Positions 21,106 through 29,199 of a stretch of DNA of 64,000 nt are shown here, piece after piece. Positions within the stretch are counted from its first letter, which is position 1; each line of letters begins with the position of its first letter. The position numbers were made by a program, and so were the translations under genes. The notes beneath the pieces are model-generated. The model made no database searches. It worked only from the letters and a program-made list of their open reading frames with translations, and had not been told where the DNA came from. This DNA comes from Phenylobacterium parvum (lineage in GTDB: Bacteria; Pseudomonadota; Alphaproteobacteria; Caulobacterales; Caulobacteraceae): positions 2,021,501 to 2,085,500 of the forward strand of contig NZ_CP029479.1 of the NCBI RefSeq assembly GCF_003150835.1, written 5' to 3'.

Positions 21106-22107
21106 ATGCGTCTCGACAAGGCCACCGCCCTCCTCCACCTCGCCCGCCGCCTGGCGGGATCTGCGGAGGGCCTCGCCCTGGAGGAGATCGCGGCGGAGTT
21201 CGGCGTCGACCGGCGCACGGCGGAGCGGATGCGGGACGCAGTGCGCGACCTCTTCCCGCAGATGGAGGAAATCCGCGAGGGCCGGGCCAAGCGATTCCGG
21301 ATCCCGGGCGGCCTGGACCCCTTCTTCGAGACCCCCACCGTGGAGGAACTGGCCGATCTCGCCCTCGCCGCGGGGGCGGCGCGCCGGGACGGTCTGGAGG
21401 GGCGGGCCGGGAACCTGCTCAGCCTGGCGGGTAAGGTGGAGTCCCGCATCCGGCCCGGGCTGAGGGTGCGTTACGCCGCAGACGTGGAGGCCCTGGCCCT
21501 GACGGAGCGCATCGCCCTGCGCCCCGGGCCACGGCCGGCCTGCGACCCCGAGGTGCTGAGACGTCTGAGGACGGCCCTGCTGGCCATGAAGCAGGTCCGC
21601 TTTGCCTATTCGGCGCGGGGCGGCGCCGAGGCCGTCCAGCGGACCGTCGACCCCTGCGGCCTGCTCTTCGGCTCGGTCTACTACCTGGTCGCCCGCCGGA
21701 CCGGCGCTCCTGACCCGGTTCTCTGGCGACTGGACCGCATGGCTGGCGTGGAGGTGCTGGAGACCCCCGCCCAGGTCCCTGAGGGCTTTGACATGGACGC
21801 CTTCGCCCGCCAGTCCTTCGGCGTCTTCCAGGAGCCGGCGGAGGACATCGTCCTGCGCGTCCGGCCCGGCTCGGCCGACCTCGCCCGGTCCTTCCTCTTC
21901 CACCCCACCCAGACCTTCGAGCCCCAGCCCGACGGCGGCCTTCTGCTACGCCTTAGGACAGGGGGCCTCCTGGAGCTGTGCTGGCACCTCTTCACCTGGC
22001 GCGGCGAGGTGGAGATCCTGGGACCGGACAGGCTGAAGGCGCTGATGGCGGAGGAACTTGTGCGGTTCCTTTCCCCGGGACCTGCCGGCCCGAACGACCA
22101 GTCCTGA
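21106..22107 (+). CDS. WYL-domain transcriptional regulator
   Basis: About 333 residues. An N-terminal winged helix (L-E-E-I-A-A-E-F-G-V-D-R-R-T-A-E-R-M) is followed by a WYL ligand-sensing domain around 160-240 (V-D-P-C-G-L-L-F-G-S-V-Y-Y-L-V-A) and a C-terminal WCX-like extension (V-L-R-V-R-P-G-S). WYL proteins regulate DNA damage, defence or metabolism in response to nucleic acid or other ligands. The ATG at 21106 opens M-R-L-D-K-A, the usual start of this family; the upstream in-frame extension looks non-coding. Its target is not evident. Confidence 0.88.
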   Translation: MRLDKATALLHLARRLAGSAEGLALEEIAAEFGVDRRTAERMRDAVRDLFPQMEEIREGRAKRFRIPGGLDPFFETPTVEELADLALAAGAARRDGLEGRAGNLLSLAGKVESRIRPGLRVRYAADVEALALTERIALRPGPRPACDPEVLRRLRTALLAMKQVRFAYSARGGAEAVQRTVDPCGLLFGSVYYLVARRTGAPDPVLWRLDRMAGVEVLETPAQVPEGFDMDAFARQSFGVFQEPAEDIVLRVRPGSADLARSFLFHPTQTFEPQPDGGLLLRLRTGGLLELCWHLFTWRGEVEILGPDRLKALMAEELVRFLSPGPAGPNDQS

Positions 22108-22165
22108 CGGATGGGCCGCCTAGGGTGCCCTCCGGAGGCGCCCAGGTGGGCGCCGGGAGGGACCC

Positions 22166-22546
22166 ATGAGAACCATCGTCACCGCAGCGCTCTGCGCATC
22201 CATCCTGGCCGGCTGCGCCTCGTCGCCGGACAAGATCTCCGCGTCCTACGTCTCACCGATCCAGTATTCGGGATACGAGTGCGACCAGATCCGGGCTGAG
22301 CTGCTGCGGGTGTCCGGCAAGGTCCGGGAGGTCGCGGGCGCGCAGAAACAACAGGCCACCAACGACGCCATCGCCATGGGGGTCGGCCTCGTCCTCTTCT
22401 GGCCGGCCCTGTTCTTCCTCGCCGGAGGCAATGACCGGAAGGAAGAGCTCTCCCGACTGAAGGGCGAGTACGACGCCCTTGAGCAGGCCGCCATCCAGAA
22501 GAACTGCCCCGTGGCGTCCGAGCTCAAGGCGGGCCGCGGCGGCTGA
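22166..22546 (+). CDS. Small membrane-associated lipoprotein
   Basis: A 126-residue protein with a lipobox I-L-A-G-C (Cys 17) after a short signal sequence, a central hydrophobic segment (A-M-G-V-G-L-V-L-F-W-P-A-L-F-F-L) at about 70-88, then a charged helix beginning D-R-K-E-E-L-S-R-L-K-G-E-Y that may be a short coiled coil. A strong ribosome site, GGGAGGGA, lies just upstream of the ATG. It resembles small lipoproteins of unknown function found in many proteobacteria (sometimes phage-associated). Confidence 0.78.
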   Translation: MRTIVTAALCASILAGCASSPDKISASYVSPIQYSGYECDQIRAELLRVSGKVREVAGAQKQQATNDAIAMGVGLVLFWPALFFLAGGNDRKEELSRLKGEYDALEQAAIQKNCPVASELKAGRGG

Positions 22547-22599
22547 CCCCTTAACGGTCCTCGTCGACAGCGTCCCCTTTATCAAGCACGGCGCCTCTA

Positions 22600-22672
22600 G
22601 GTCCTCCCCCCTGGGGGAGTAAATGGCGCGGTGATTTCTCCCCCGCAGGAGGCTCCACCCCTTGGGAGGGGC
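22600..22672. repeat. Degenerate REP-like palindromic element
   Basis: Intergenic element holding the palindrome CTCCCCCCTGGGGGAG at 22604-22619, an AT-richer spacer, then a second C/G hairpin-like block (CTCCCCCGCAGGAGG). The order and spacing of the two hairpins resemble the repeats at 4943-5173, so it may be a decayed or variant copy. It lies between the lipoprotein and TRIC channel genes on the same strand. Confidence 0.4.
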
Positions 22673-22708
22673 TCGCCATCAGTCGCCGGAGACTTTAGGC
22701 GTGTGGTC

Positions 22709-23350
22709 ATGACCACCCTGCACGCCCTCGGCCAGCAGTCCCTGTTCGCCCTGGAAATGATGGCCGTCCTCGCCGGCGCCCTGTCCGGGGTGCTGGGCGC
22801 CCTGCGCCAGAAGATGGATCTGGTCGGGATCTGCGTGTGCGGCTTCCTGACCGCCTTCGGCGGCGGGGTGGTGAGGGACATACTGATCGACCGGCGCCCC
22901 TTCTTCTTCGTCGAGCACCAGGGCGTCCTCATCGCCGTCCTGGCGATCAGCGCCGGCAGCGCCATCCTGGTGGGGCGCCGGGGCCTGGAAAGTGGTGAGC
23001 GCTGGCTGCAGGTTCCCGACGCCATCGGCCTGGGCCTCTTCAGCGCCACCGGCGCGCACCTTTCCCTGACCCTCGGCCAGCCACCCCTGGTGGCGGTGAT
23101 GATGGGCGTAATCACCGGCAGCTTCGGCGGGGTGCTGCGGGACCTGATCTGCAACCAGATCCCGGTCCTGTTCAGCGACCACAGGCCCTACGCCATCTGC
23201 GCGGCGGCAGGCGCGGCGGCCTATGTCGTCCTGTCGACATCAGGAGCCGCGGCCGAACTGTCGATCGCCGCCTGCGTGCTCGTCGCGACGGGCCTCCGGC
23301 TACCGGCCATTCGCCTCGACTGGCGCCTGCCGCCAACCGGGACGGCCTGA
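22709..23350 (+). CDS. TRIC-type cation channel family protein (UPF0126)
   Basis: About 213 residues with seven hydrophobic segments in two homologous halves, each bearing the family signature: F-G-G-G-V-V-R-D-I-L near residue 48 and F-G-G-V-L-R-D-L-I near residue 135. Prokaryotic members form trimeric potassium-permeable channels homologous to TRIC; the usual bacterial annotation is UPF0126. The start is ATG at 22709, with a GTG two codons upstream possible. Confidence 0.9.
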   Translation: MTTLHALGQQSLFALEMMAVLAGALSGVLGALRQKMDLVGICVCGFLTAFGGGVVRDILIDRRPFFFVEHQGVLIAVLAISAGSAILVGRRGLESGERWLQVPDAIGLGLFSATGAHLSLTLGQPPLVAVMMGVITGSFGGVLRDLICNQIPVLFSDHRPYAICAAAGAAAYVVLSTSGAAAELSIAACVLVATGLRLPAIRLDWRLPPTGTA

Positions 23351-23501
23351 CCCCCTTGTTGGCGCCCTGGCCGCCTTGCCGGGATGGAGCGGGATTGGTA
23401 AATCGGACCACCGGGGTCCAGCAACCTCCCGTCCAGGCCCTGCGGCCCAAGCGTTGCCCTCTCCGCCCGCGCGACTGCGGGCGCTTGGGCATGAGGCGCA
23501 C

Positions 23502-24815
23502 GTGACGACAGACACCCAGGTTCCGGACTTCCAGACCTTCCTTGGGGCCTTCGCCCGGATCGGCTGCCTGAGCTTTGGCGGCCCGGCCGGCCAGGTCGCC
23601 CTGATGCACCGCGAGATCGTCGACGAGCGACGCTGGCTGACCGACGAGCAGTTCCTGAACGCCCTCAACTTCTGCCACCTGCTGCCCGGGCCGGAGGCCC
23701 AGCAGATGGCCACCTGGATCGGCTGGAAGCTTCATGGCTGGCGGGGCGGCCTTGCGGCCGGGCTCCTGTTCATCCTGCCCGGCGCCCTGGTGATCCTGGC
23801 CCTGACCCTGGCCTATGTGCTGGCGGCCCAGGCGACCTGGTTCGCCGCAATCTTCCTGGGGGTGAAGGCGGCGGTGCTCGCCATCGTCCTGCAGGCGCTG
23901 ATCCGGATAGGCCGCCGGGCCCTGGACACCCCCTTGAGGCAGGGGCTGGCGGGGGCGGCCTTCCTGGCCCTCTTCGCCCTGGACCTGCCCTTTCCCTGGG
24001 TGGTCGGCATGGCGGCGGTGCTGGGCGCGCTCGTTGCGCGGGTGCGCCCCGGCTGGCTGGGACTGTCGCCGCCCACCGATGTCGGCGGCCAGGCCGCCCC
24101 GCCCTGGAAAGCCTCTGTGCAGAGCCTCGTCCTCTGGGGGCTGGTCTGGGCCGCACCCATGGCGGCGGTGATCCTGACGCTGGGCCCCGACCATGTGCTC
24201 TGGCGGATCGGCGTCTTCTTCTCGCAGCTGGCCGTCGTGACCTTTGGCGGGGCCTACGCCGTTCTGGCCTACATGGCCCAGGAGGCGGTGCAGGGGTTTG
24301 GCTGGCTCTCCACGCCGGAGATGGCCGACGGCCTCGGCCTGGCCGAGACCACGCCGGGCCCCCTGATCCTTGTGACCCAGTTCGTCGGCTTCCTGGCGGC
24401 CTTCCGGGCGCCCGAGCCCTTCACCCCCCTGGTGGCGGGCCTCCTCGGCGCAGGCCTGACCACCTGGGTGACCTTTACCCCCTGCTTCCTCTGGATCTTC
24501 ACCTTCGCGCCCTGGATCGAGCGCCTGCAGGCGTCGGTCTTCCTGCGGGGGGCCCTGTCGGCCCTGACCGCGGCGGTGGTCGGGGTTATCGCCAGCCTTT
24601 CCCTGTGGTTCGCCCTGCATGTCCTGTTCTCCCGGGTCGGGACCCTGCAGGCGGGGCCCGTGCGCCTTCCGGCCCCTGCGGCGGAGAGCCTGGATCTCAG
24701 CGCCCTGGTCCTGACGATCCTGGCGCTGGTCCTGGTCTTCGGCGCCCGGTGGGGCGTCCTGCGGGTGCTGGCCGTCTGCGCCGGCGGGGGGCTCGTCCTG
24801 TCGGTCTTCGCCTGA
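23502..24815 (+). CDS. chrA: Chromate efflux transporter (CHR family, two-domain)
   Basis: About 437 residues made of two homologous CHR halves, the long form typical of proteobacterial ChrA. The first half has F-L-G-A-F-A-R-I-G-C-L-S-F-G-G-P-A-G-Q and L-N-F-C-H-L-L-P-G-P-E-A-Q-Q. The second has V-V-T-F-G-G-A-Y-A-V-L and T-T-P-G-P-L-I-L-V-T-Q-F-V-G-F. About ten to twelve membrane segments are predicted by eye. The GTG at 23502 is chosen because V-T-T-D-T-Q-V-P-D-F precedes the conserved opening. No chrB-type regulator is adjacent. A GC hairpin follows the stop. Confidence 0.9.
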   Translation: MTTDTQVPDFQTFLGAFARIGCLSFGGPAGQVALMHREIVDERRWLTDEQFLNALNFCHLLPGPEAQQMATWIGWKLHGWRGGLAAGLLFILPGALVILALTLAYVLAAQATWFAAIFLGVKAAVLAIVLQALIRIGRRALDTPLRQGLAGAAFLALFALDLPFPWVVGMAAVLGALVARVRPGWLGLSPPTDVGGQAAPPWKASVQSLVLWGLVWAAPMAAVILTLGPDHVLWRIGVFFSQLAVVTFGGAYAVLAYMAQEAVQGFGWLSTPEMADGLGLAETTPGPLILVTQFVGFLAAFRAPEPFTPLVAGLLGAGLTTWVTFTPCFLWIFTFAPWIERLQASVFLRGALSALTAAVVGVIASLSLWFALHVLFSRVGTLQAGPVRLPAPAAESLDLSALVLTILALVLVFGARWGVLRVLAVCAGGGLVLSVFA

Positions 24816-24817
24816 GG

Positions 24818-24832
24818 CCCCCGCGTCGGGGG
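24818..24832 (+). terminator. Possible terminator hairpin after chrA
   Basis: CCCCCG, then CGT, then CGGGGG, directly after the chrA stop codon. A 6-bp all-GC stem with a 3-nt loop; there is no clear T-run afterwards, so termination strength is doubtful. Confidence 0.4.
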
Positions 24833-24918
24833 TGACAGGCCAGCCTCTGAGAACCTGGAGCCTGCTCCCTTCAGACGGAACGTCTCAAGGGGATAAACAG
24901 GCACTAAATTCAGTATGT

Positions 24919-24970
24919 TAGATCATGTTTCGATCCGATAACCGGTTCCCACTTATCGGAACATGATCTA
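24919..24970. repeat. Interrupted palindromic intergenic repeat (ATCATGTT...AACATGAT type)
   Basis: A 52-bp inverted repeat. Outer arms TAGATCATGTT / AACATGATCTA pair perfectly. Inner arms CCGATAA / TTATCGG pair perfectly after a 5-nt bulge (TCGAT) on one side. The loop is CCGGTTCCCAC. Elements with the core GGTTCCCACTT and flanking ATGATC arms are common in alphaproteobacterial genomes, so this is probably a member of a dispersed repeat family. The base composition is clearly lower in GC than its surroundings. Confidence 0.75.
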
Positions 24971-24983
24971 GGACAGGTGCGGC

Positions 24984-25613
24984 ATGTCCCACGCCTTCAC
25001 ACCCGCATTCCGAGAACGCCTTGCCGGCGCCTGCGCGGCCTTCCCGCGGATTGCCCATGAAGGCGGGAACCTGAAGCGGGCGGCGGTGGCCCTGACCCTG
25101 ACGGCGGCGGACGATGGATCGGGGCAGACCGCCTTCGTCCTGACCCGCCGCGCGGCCAGCCTGCGGGCCCACTCCGGCCAGTGGGCCCTGCCCGGCGGAC
25201 GGCTGGACCCCGGCGAGACCCTCGAGGAGGCCGCCCTGAGGGAGCTTTCCGAAGAGGTCGGGCTGGACCTGCCGCAGAGCGAGATCCTCGGCCTCCTGGA
25301 CGACTACCCCACCCGGTCAGGCTATGTGATCACCCCGGTGGTCGCCTGGCTGAGGGACCCGGCGGCCCTGCGGCCGAACCCGGCGGAGGTGGCCTCGACC
25401 CACCTGATCCGGCTCGACTACATCGCCGCACCCGACGCCGTGGACTTCGAGACGATACCGGAGAGCGACCGGCCGCTGATCCGGCTGAGGATCTCGGAGG
25501 AACACCGGATCCACGCGCCCACGGCGGCGGTGGTCTACCAGCTGCGGGAGCTGGTGGCCGGCCGGGTGACCCGGGTGACGGACCTGGAGCAACCGGTCTT
25601 CGCCTGGCGCTAG
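24984..25613 (+). CDS. NUDIX hydrolase, CoA pyrophosphatase-like
   Basis: A 209-residue NUDIX protein. The box lies at 72-94 (G-R-L-D-P-G-E through R-E-L-S-E-E-V-G-L), preceded by L-R-A-H-S-G-Q-W-A-L-P-G-G, the UPF0035-type element marking coenzyme A diphosphatases (NudL/PCD1 group). Expected reaction: CoA or oxidised CoA to phosphopantetheine plus 3',5'-ADP. The start ATG is 13 bp after the palindromic repeat, so that repeat sits in its leader or promoter. Confidence 0.85.
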   Translation: MSHAFTPAFRERLAGACAAFPRIAHEGGNLKRAAVALTLTAADDGSGQTAFVLTRRAASLRAHSGQWALPGGRLDPGETLEEAALRELSEEVGLDLPQSEILGLLDDYPTRSGYVITPVVAWLRDPAALRPNPAEVASTHLIRLDYIAAPDAVDFETIPESDRPLIRLRISEEHRIHAPTAAVVYQLRELVAGRVTRVTDLEQPVFAWR

Positions 25614-25754
25614 GGGGCGGCCGGCGGACCGTGCGAATGGCCGGGACGCCCGCCCATGCAGTGTGCGAGAACAGGGCGTGACCGCGAGGACATGTCAGGT
25701 GCAGGAAGGCCCCTGGACCTTGCCTGGCGCCAGGCCAGGACAGGAGACGAGCTC

Positions 25755-26372
25755 ATGAGGGCGCAGGCGGCGTCCCGACGCACCCGGCTGGCGCCCGAGG
25801 CCCGCCGGAACCTGATCCTCGACGCCACCGCCGCACTCATCCTCGAGGGCGGACTCTCCGCCGTGAGCATGGAGCGCGTGGCGGTCCGGGTCGCGGTGAG
25901 CAAGGGGCTGATCTACAACTATTTCCCGACCCGGGACGCCCTCCTGGCGGCCCTGCTCCGCCGGGAGCAGACCGAGCTTCGCGAGCGCGGCATGGCCTCG
26001 GCCCTGGAAGCCCGGTCCTTCGAGGCCCTGATCCGCCAGACCACCCGGCTGTACCTGGAACAGACCCGGGACCGGGGCGCCATGATCTCGGCCCTCCTGT
26101 CGGACCCGTCCGTGGCGGCCCTGATGCAGGACGACATCCGCACCGACAGGGACAAGACCTTCCGCTATTTCGTCCAAGCCGCCCGGCGGGAGTTCCACCT
26201 ACCCCTGGAACTGACGATCGCTGCGGTCGACCTCCTGTCCACGGTGACAGGACAGGCCGGCCTGCAGGTCGCGCGGAAGCAGATGGATGTCGGCCCTGCG
26301 ACTGAGATCTGCGTCGATCTCATTCTCGGCGGGCTGTCCCGGCTCGATCCCGGCAGGCCCCTCAGGGACTAG
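25755..26372 (+). CDS. TetR/AcrR family transcriptional regulator
   Basis: A 205-residue regulator. The N-terminal TetR helix-turn-helix is visible (I-L-D-A-T-A-A-L-I-L-E-G, then V-A-V-R-V-A-V-S-K-G-L-I-Y-N-Y-F-P). A variable helical ligand/dimer domain follows. The ATG at 25755 is supported by an AGGAGAC site upstream; the in-frame upstream sequence from 25656 is not TetR-like. It is convergent with the aldo/keto reductase operon and could regulate it, but no operator was identified. Confidence 0.9.
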   Translation: MRAQAASRRTRLAPEARRNLILDATAALILEGGLSAVSMERVAVRVAVSKGLIYNYFPTRDALLAALLRREQTELRERGMASALEARSFEALIRQTTRLYLEQTRDRGAMISALLSDPSVAALMQDDIRTDRDKTFRYFVQAARREFHLPLELTIAAVDLLSTVTGQAGLQVARKQMDVGPATEICVDLILGGLSRLDPGRPLRD

Positions 26373-26402
26373 GATACGCCCGGGAAGCAGAAGGCGGGAA
26401 GG

Positions 26403-27368
26403 TCACCACGCATAGGCTTCGGGCGCGGCGCCACAGGCGGGGAAGATCTCGTCCAGTTGGCGCAGGACCGTCTCGTCCAGGTCCAGACCCGGCGCCTCCA
26501 GGAGGGCGGCGAACTGGTCGCGGCGCCGCGGCCCGACGATCGCCGAGGTGATCCCCGGCTGGTGCAGGAGCCAGGCGATGGCGACCAGGCCCGGCGCCTG
26601 GCCCAGCCTGGCGCAGAGGGCGGTGAAGGCGGCCAGGCGTCCGGCGTTGATTCCCGCCGCATCGCGGACCTGGGCGCCGCTCCGGCGGCCGGACGGGTCC
26701 GTGGACGCCCCGGCCAGGAGACCGCCAGCGAGCGGGCTCCAGGCGATCACGCCGATGCCGTAGGCCTGGCAGGCGGGAAGCACCTCGAGCTCGGCCCGGC
26801 GCTCGACGAGGTTGTAGAGGCTCTGCTCGCAGACCAGGCCGAGCCGCTGGCCAGCCATGGCCCTCTCGTTGAGCCGGGCGATGGCCCAGCCGGGGAAGTT
26901 GCTGGAACCCACATAGGTGATCTTGCCCTGGGCGATGAGCCGGTCCATCGCCTGCCAGATCTCCTCAGGCGGCGCCGCGCGGTCGATGTGGTGCATCTGG
27001 TAGAGGTCGATGTGATCGACGCCCAGGCGCCTCAGGCTGGCGTCGCAGGCGTTCTGGATATGGCGGGCCGACAGACCGCGGTCGTTGACGTCCGCCGACA
27101 TGGGCTCGTGGACCTTGGTGGCCAGGACAACCCGGTCGCGGCGGGACGGGTCCTCGGTCAGCCATTCCCCCAGAAGGCGCTCCGTCGCCCCCACCCCGAG
27201 ACGGCCGCCGTACTGGTCGGCGGTATCGATGAAATTCACCCCCGCCTCGAGGGCGTCGTTCAGGATGTCGAAGCTCTCCGCCTGCGAGGTCAGGGGACCG
27301 AAATTCATGGTCCCCAGGCAGATCTCGCTGACCTGGAGGGCGGTGCGTCCCAGGCGGCGATATCTCAT
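26403..27368 (-). CDS. Aldo/keto reductase
   Basis: About 321 residues of the AKR fold. It has M-R-Y-R-R-L-G-R-T-A-L-Q-V-S at the start, catalytic D-T-A-D-Q-Y-G-G (Asp/Tyr), Lys in V-L-A-T-K-V, and His in Y-Q-M-H-H-I-D. NADPH-dependent reduction of an aldehyde or ketone is expected. The ATG at 27368 overlaps the stop of the upstream PhyH-like gene (ATGA), indicating coupled translation in the catabolic operon. It is the last gene of that operon. Confidence 0.92.
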   Translation of the reverse strand: MRYRRLGRTALQVSEICLGTMNFGPLTSQAESFDILNDALEAGVNFIDTADQYGGRLGVGATERLLGEWLTEDPSRRDRVVLATKVHEPMSADVNDRGLSARHIQNACDASLRRLGVDHIDLYQMHHIDRAAPPEEIWQAMDRLIAQGKITYVGSSNFPGWAIARLNERAMAGQRLGLVCEQSLYNLVERRAELEVLPACQAYGIGVIAWSPLAGGLLAGASTDPSGRRSGAQVRDAAGINAGRLAAFTALCARLGQAPGLVAIAWLLHQPGITSAIVGPRRRDQFAALLEAPGLDLDETVLRQLDEIFPACGAAPEAYAW

Positions 27369-28318
27369 GGCGCCCTCAGGGTGGGGCCGGTCACCAGGGT
27401 CTCGCTGGAGTCGAGAACGCAATGCCGGACCCGCTTCTGGGCGGTTTCAGACAGGGTCCGGTAGTCCGCGTAGCTGATCCCGGGGACGATGGGCTCGCGG
27501 AACCAGGGGGCATAGAACTCCAGGTTCGGGATGGCGCGCATGGCGTCCGAGAGGTTCGGCGTTCCCCCGTGCCAGGCCCGCACGTCGCGGATCATCACGG
27601 CGCCGGCGGGCGCCGGGCAGACCGTGCTCAGCCGCATCCACTCGGGCTCCTCCTCGAGGGAGGGGATAGGGTGCCGTGAGTTCTGGGTGCCCGGAATCTG
27701 CCGCGTCGGGCCGTTCAGCCGGGTCACGTCCTGGGGCAGGAAGTTGGCGCAGACATAGGGACAGGGCAGGTCGCGGATCGTCAGCTGCCGGCGCGGGTCG
27801 TGGAAGGCGCTGAAGGGAGTCGCGGCGCTGTCCTTCCAGTCCCGGACATCCGAGTGCAGGGGCTGATAACCCGTCGCGCCGGGCAGGCAGAAGTCGCCGC
27901 TGGCCGCCCGCAGGACGAAGTCCGGCGACTGGAAGATGGCCGTGACCACCGAATTGACGATGTCGTTGTCGAGCAGCATGCGCCACTCGGGCCGGTGAAG
28001 TTGGCTGCGCGTCAGGCTGGAGCCGCCGAAGGAATAGCGGTGCGAGCCCCGGTTGCCCTTGCGGTCGGTATCGAGGGCGAGGATCTCGTCGGCGACCTCG
28101 CGGCAGCCCCGGGCCAGGACCTCGACCTCTTCGCTGTCCAGAGCGTTGGCGATCACCACGAAGCCATCCCGACGGAAGAGTTCGGCCGCATGCGCAAGGT
28201 CCCCGCGCTCGAGAATCTCGAGCCCCCGGATGCCGTTGTTGGACTCGAGATAGGCGCGTTGGGCGTCCACGTCGGCAAGGTGGGAAGAGGTCGCCGCGTT
28301 GGGCGTGATCGCGTTCAT
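27365..28318 (-). CDS. Phytanoyl-CoA dioxygenase (PhyH) family protein, first
   Basis: About 317 residues of the Fe(II)/2-oxoglutarate dioxygenase superfamily, PhyH branch. The metal motif H-x-D is visible as P-L-H-S-D-V-R-D (His 155, Asp 157), and a distal His lies in A-W-H-G-G-T-P-N. The ATG at 28318 is favoured over 28378 because GGAG lies at correct spacing before it. It is not closely similar to the second PhyH-like protein encoded just upstream. It probably hydroxylates a small organic substrate degraded by the neighbouring amidohydrolase and reductase; the substrate is unknown. Confidence 0.85.
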   Translation of the reverse strand: MNAITPNAATSSHLADVDAQRAYLESNNGIRGLEILERGDLAHAAELFRRDGFVVIANALDSEEVEVLARGCREVADEILALDTDRKGNRGSHRYSFGGSSLTRSQLHRPEWRMLLDNDIVNSVVTAIFQSPDFVLRAASGDFCLPGATGYQPLHSDVRDWKDSAATPFSAFHDPRRQLTIRDLPCPYVCANFLPQDVTRLNGPTRQIPGTQNSRHPIPSLEEEPEWMRLSTVCPAPAGAVMIRDVRAWHGGTPNLSDAMRAIPNLEFYAPWFREPIVPGISYADYRTLSETAQKRVRHCVLDSSETLVTGPTLRAP

Positions 28319-28348
28319 TCCAGTCTCCACCTTGGGCGCTTCCGATTC

Positions 28349-28380
28349 CGCCAATGGCGCTATTGACTTTTCTTGCAATA
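28349..28380. promoter_or_regulatory. Possible operator or promoter region between the two PhyH-like genes
   Basis: This AT-richer intergenic patch holds the 11-bp palindrome CGCCAATGGCG (28349-28359) immediately beside TATTG-N10-CAATA (28361-28380). Two adjacent inverted repeats in an 83-bp gap inside an otherwise tightly packed operon may be a regulator site or an internal promoter. Confidence 0.3.
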
Positions 28381-28401
28381 ATTTAGGCCCCGGGCAAGGC
28401 C

Positions 28402-29199
28402 TCAGGCCAGCTTGAGGAAGCCCGGGTCCCGAAAGGGGTCGCCCGCCTTCATGCGCTCATGGAAACCCGCCACCCGGGGACCAGCCCCGCCCTCTCGAGG
28501 ATCGTAGACCGCATCCTCGCCAAAGAACCTGAGGGTCAGGGTGCGACGGCGGGTCCCGGGATGGGTGGGCGCCCCGCCATGCAGGACCTTGGGATGGAAG
28601 AGGACAACGTCGCCGGGCTCGACGGCGAAGCTCACGATCTCCCACCGGTCCCGCCCCGCCTCGATGTCCGGCAGGACCGGCAGGGATGATCGCGGATGGG
28701 TCGGCAGGGTGTCGTCGTCGATGTCGAAGCGCGAGCCATTGTAGAGCCGGCCCCGGTGCGATCCAGGAATGAACTCCAGGGAGTCCGCCTGGGCGCAGGC
28801 ATCGAAGGTGATCCAGGCCACGGCCAGCTGGTCGCCCGCAACGGCCAGGTAGGAGCTGTCCTGGTGCCAGGGGGTGCGACGCGCCTCCCCGCCCTCCTTC
28901 AGGAAGACCTGCTCGTACATGAACCAGCAGGCCCCACCGCCCCAGAGGCGGGCGATCTCGGCTGGCAGGGGCGAGGCCTCCAGCATGGCCCGGTAGCCCT
29001 TGAGGACATCGGGGTTGTAGAGATCCTGATAGAAGAGAGCGTCCGAGTTCCTTGAGGGGATCCGCGACGCCAGTGGGCCGGGGTTGGCGAGGCTCCAGCT
29101 CCAGGCGGCTTCCGCCTCAGCCAGGGACCGGGCGTCCAGGGCGCCGGGCAGGAGGACGACCCCGTCCCGGGCGTAGGCCTGTGCAAGGTCAGGGCTCAC
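28402..29199 (-). CDS. Phytanoyl-CoA dioxygenase (PhyH) family protein, second
   Basis: About 265 residues. The Fe(II) motif H-x-D is in T-P-W-H-Q-D-S-S-Y (His 112, Asp 114), the third metal His in V-L-H-G-G-A-P, and the 2-oxoglutarate-binding Arg in R-R-R-T-L-T-L-R-F. E-F-I-P-G-S-H-R-G is the usual PhyH strand. The GTG at 29199 overlaps the amidohydrolase stop (GTGA), so the two genes are translationally coupled. A longer frame extends upstream but is simply the wrong frame of the amidohydrolase gene. Confidence 0.88.
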   Translation of the reverse strand: MSPDLAQAYARDGVVLLPGALDARSLAEAEAAWSWSLANPGPLASRIPSRNSDALFYQDLYNPDVLKGYRAMLEASPLPAEIARLWGGGACWFMYEQVFLKEGGEARRTPWHQDSSYLAVAGDQLAVAWITFDACAQADSLEFIPGSHRGRLYNGSRFDIDDDTLPTHPRSSLPVLPDIEAGRDRWEIVSFAVEPGDVVLFHPKVLHGGAPTHPGTRRRTLTLRFFGEDAVYDPREGGAGPRVAGFHERMKAGDPFRDPGFLKLA

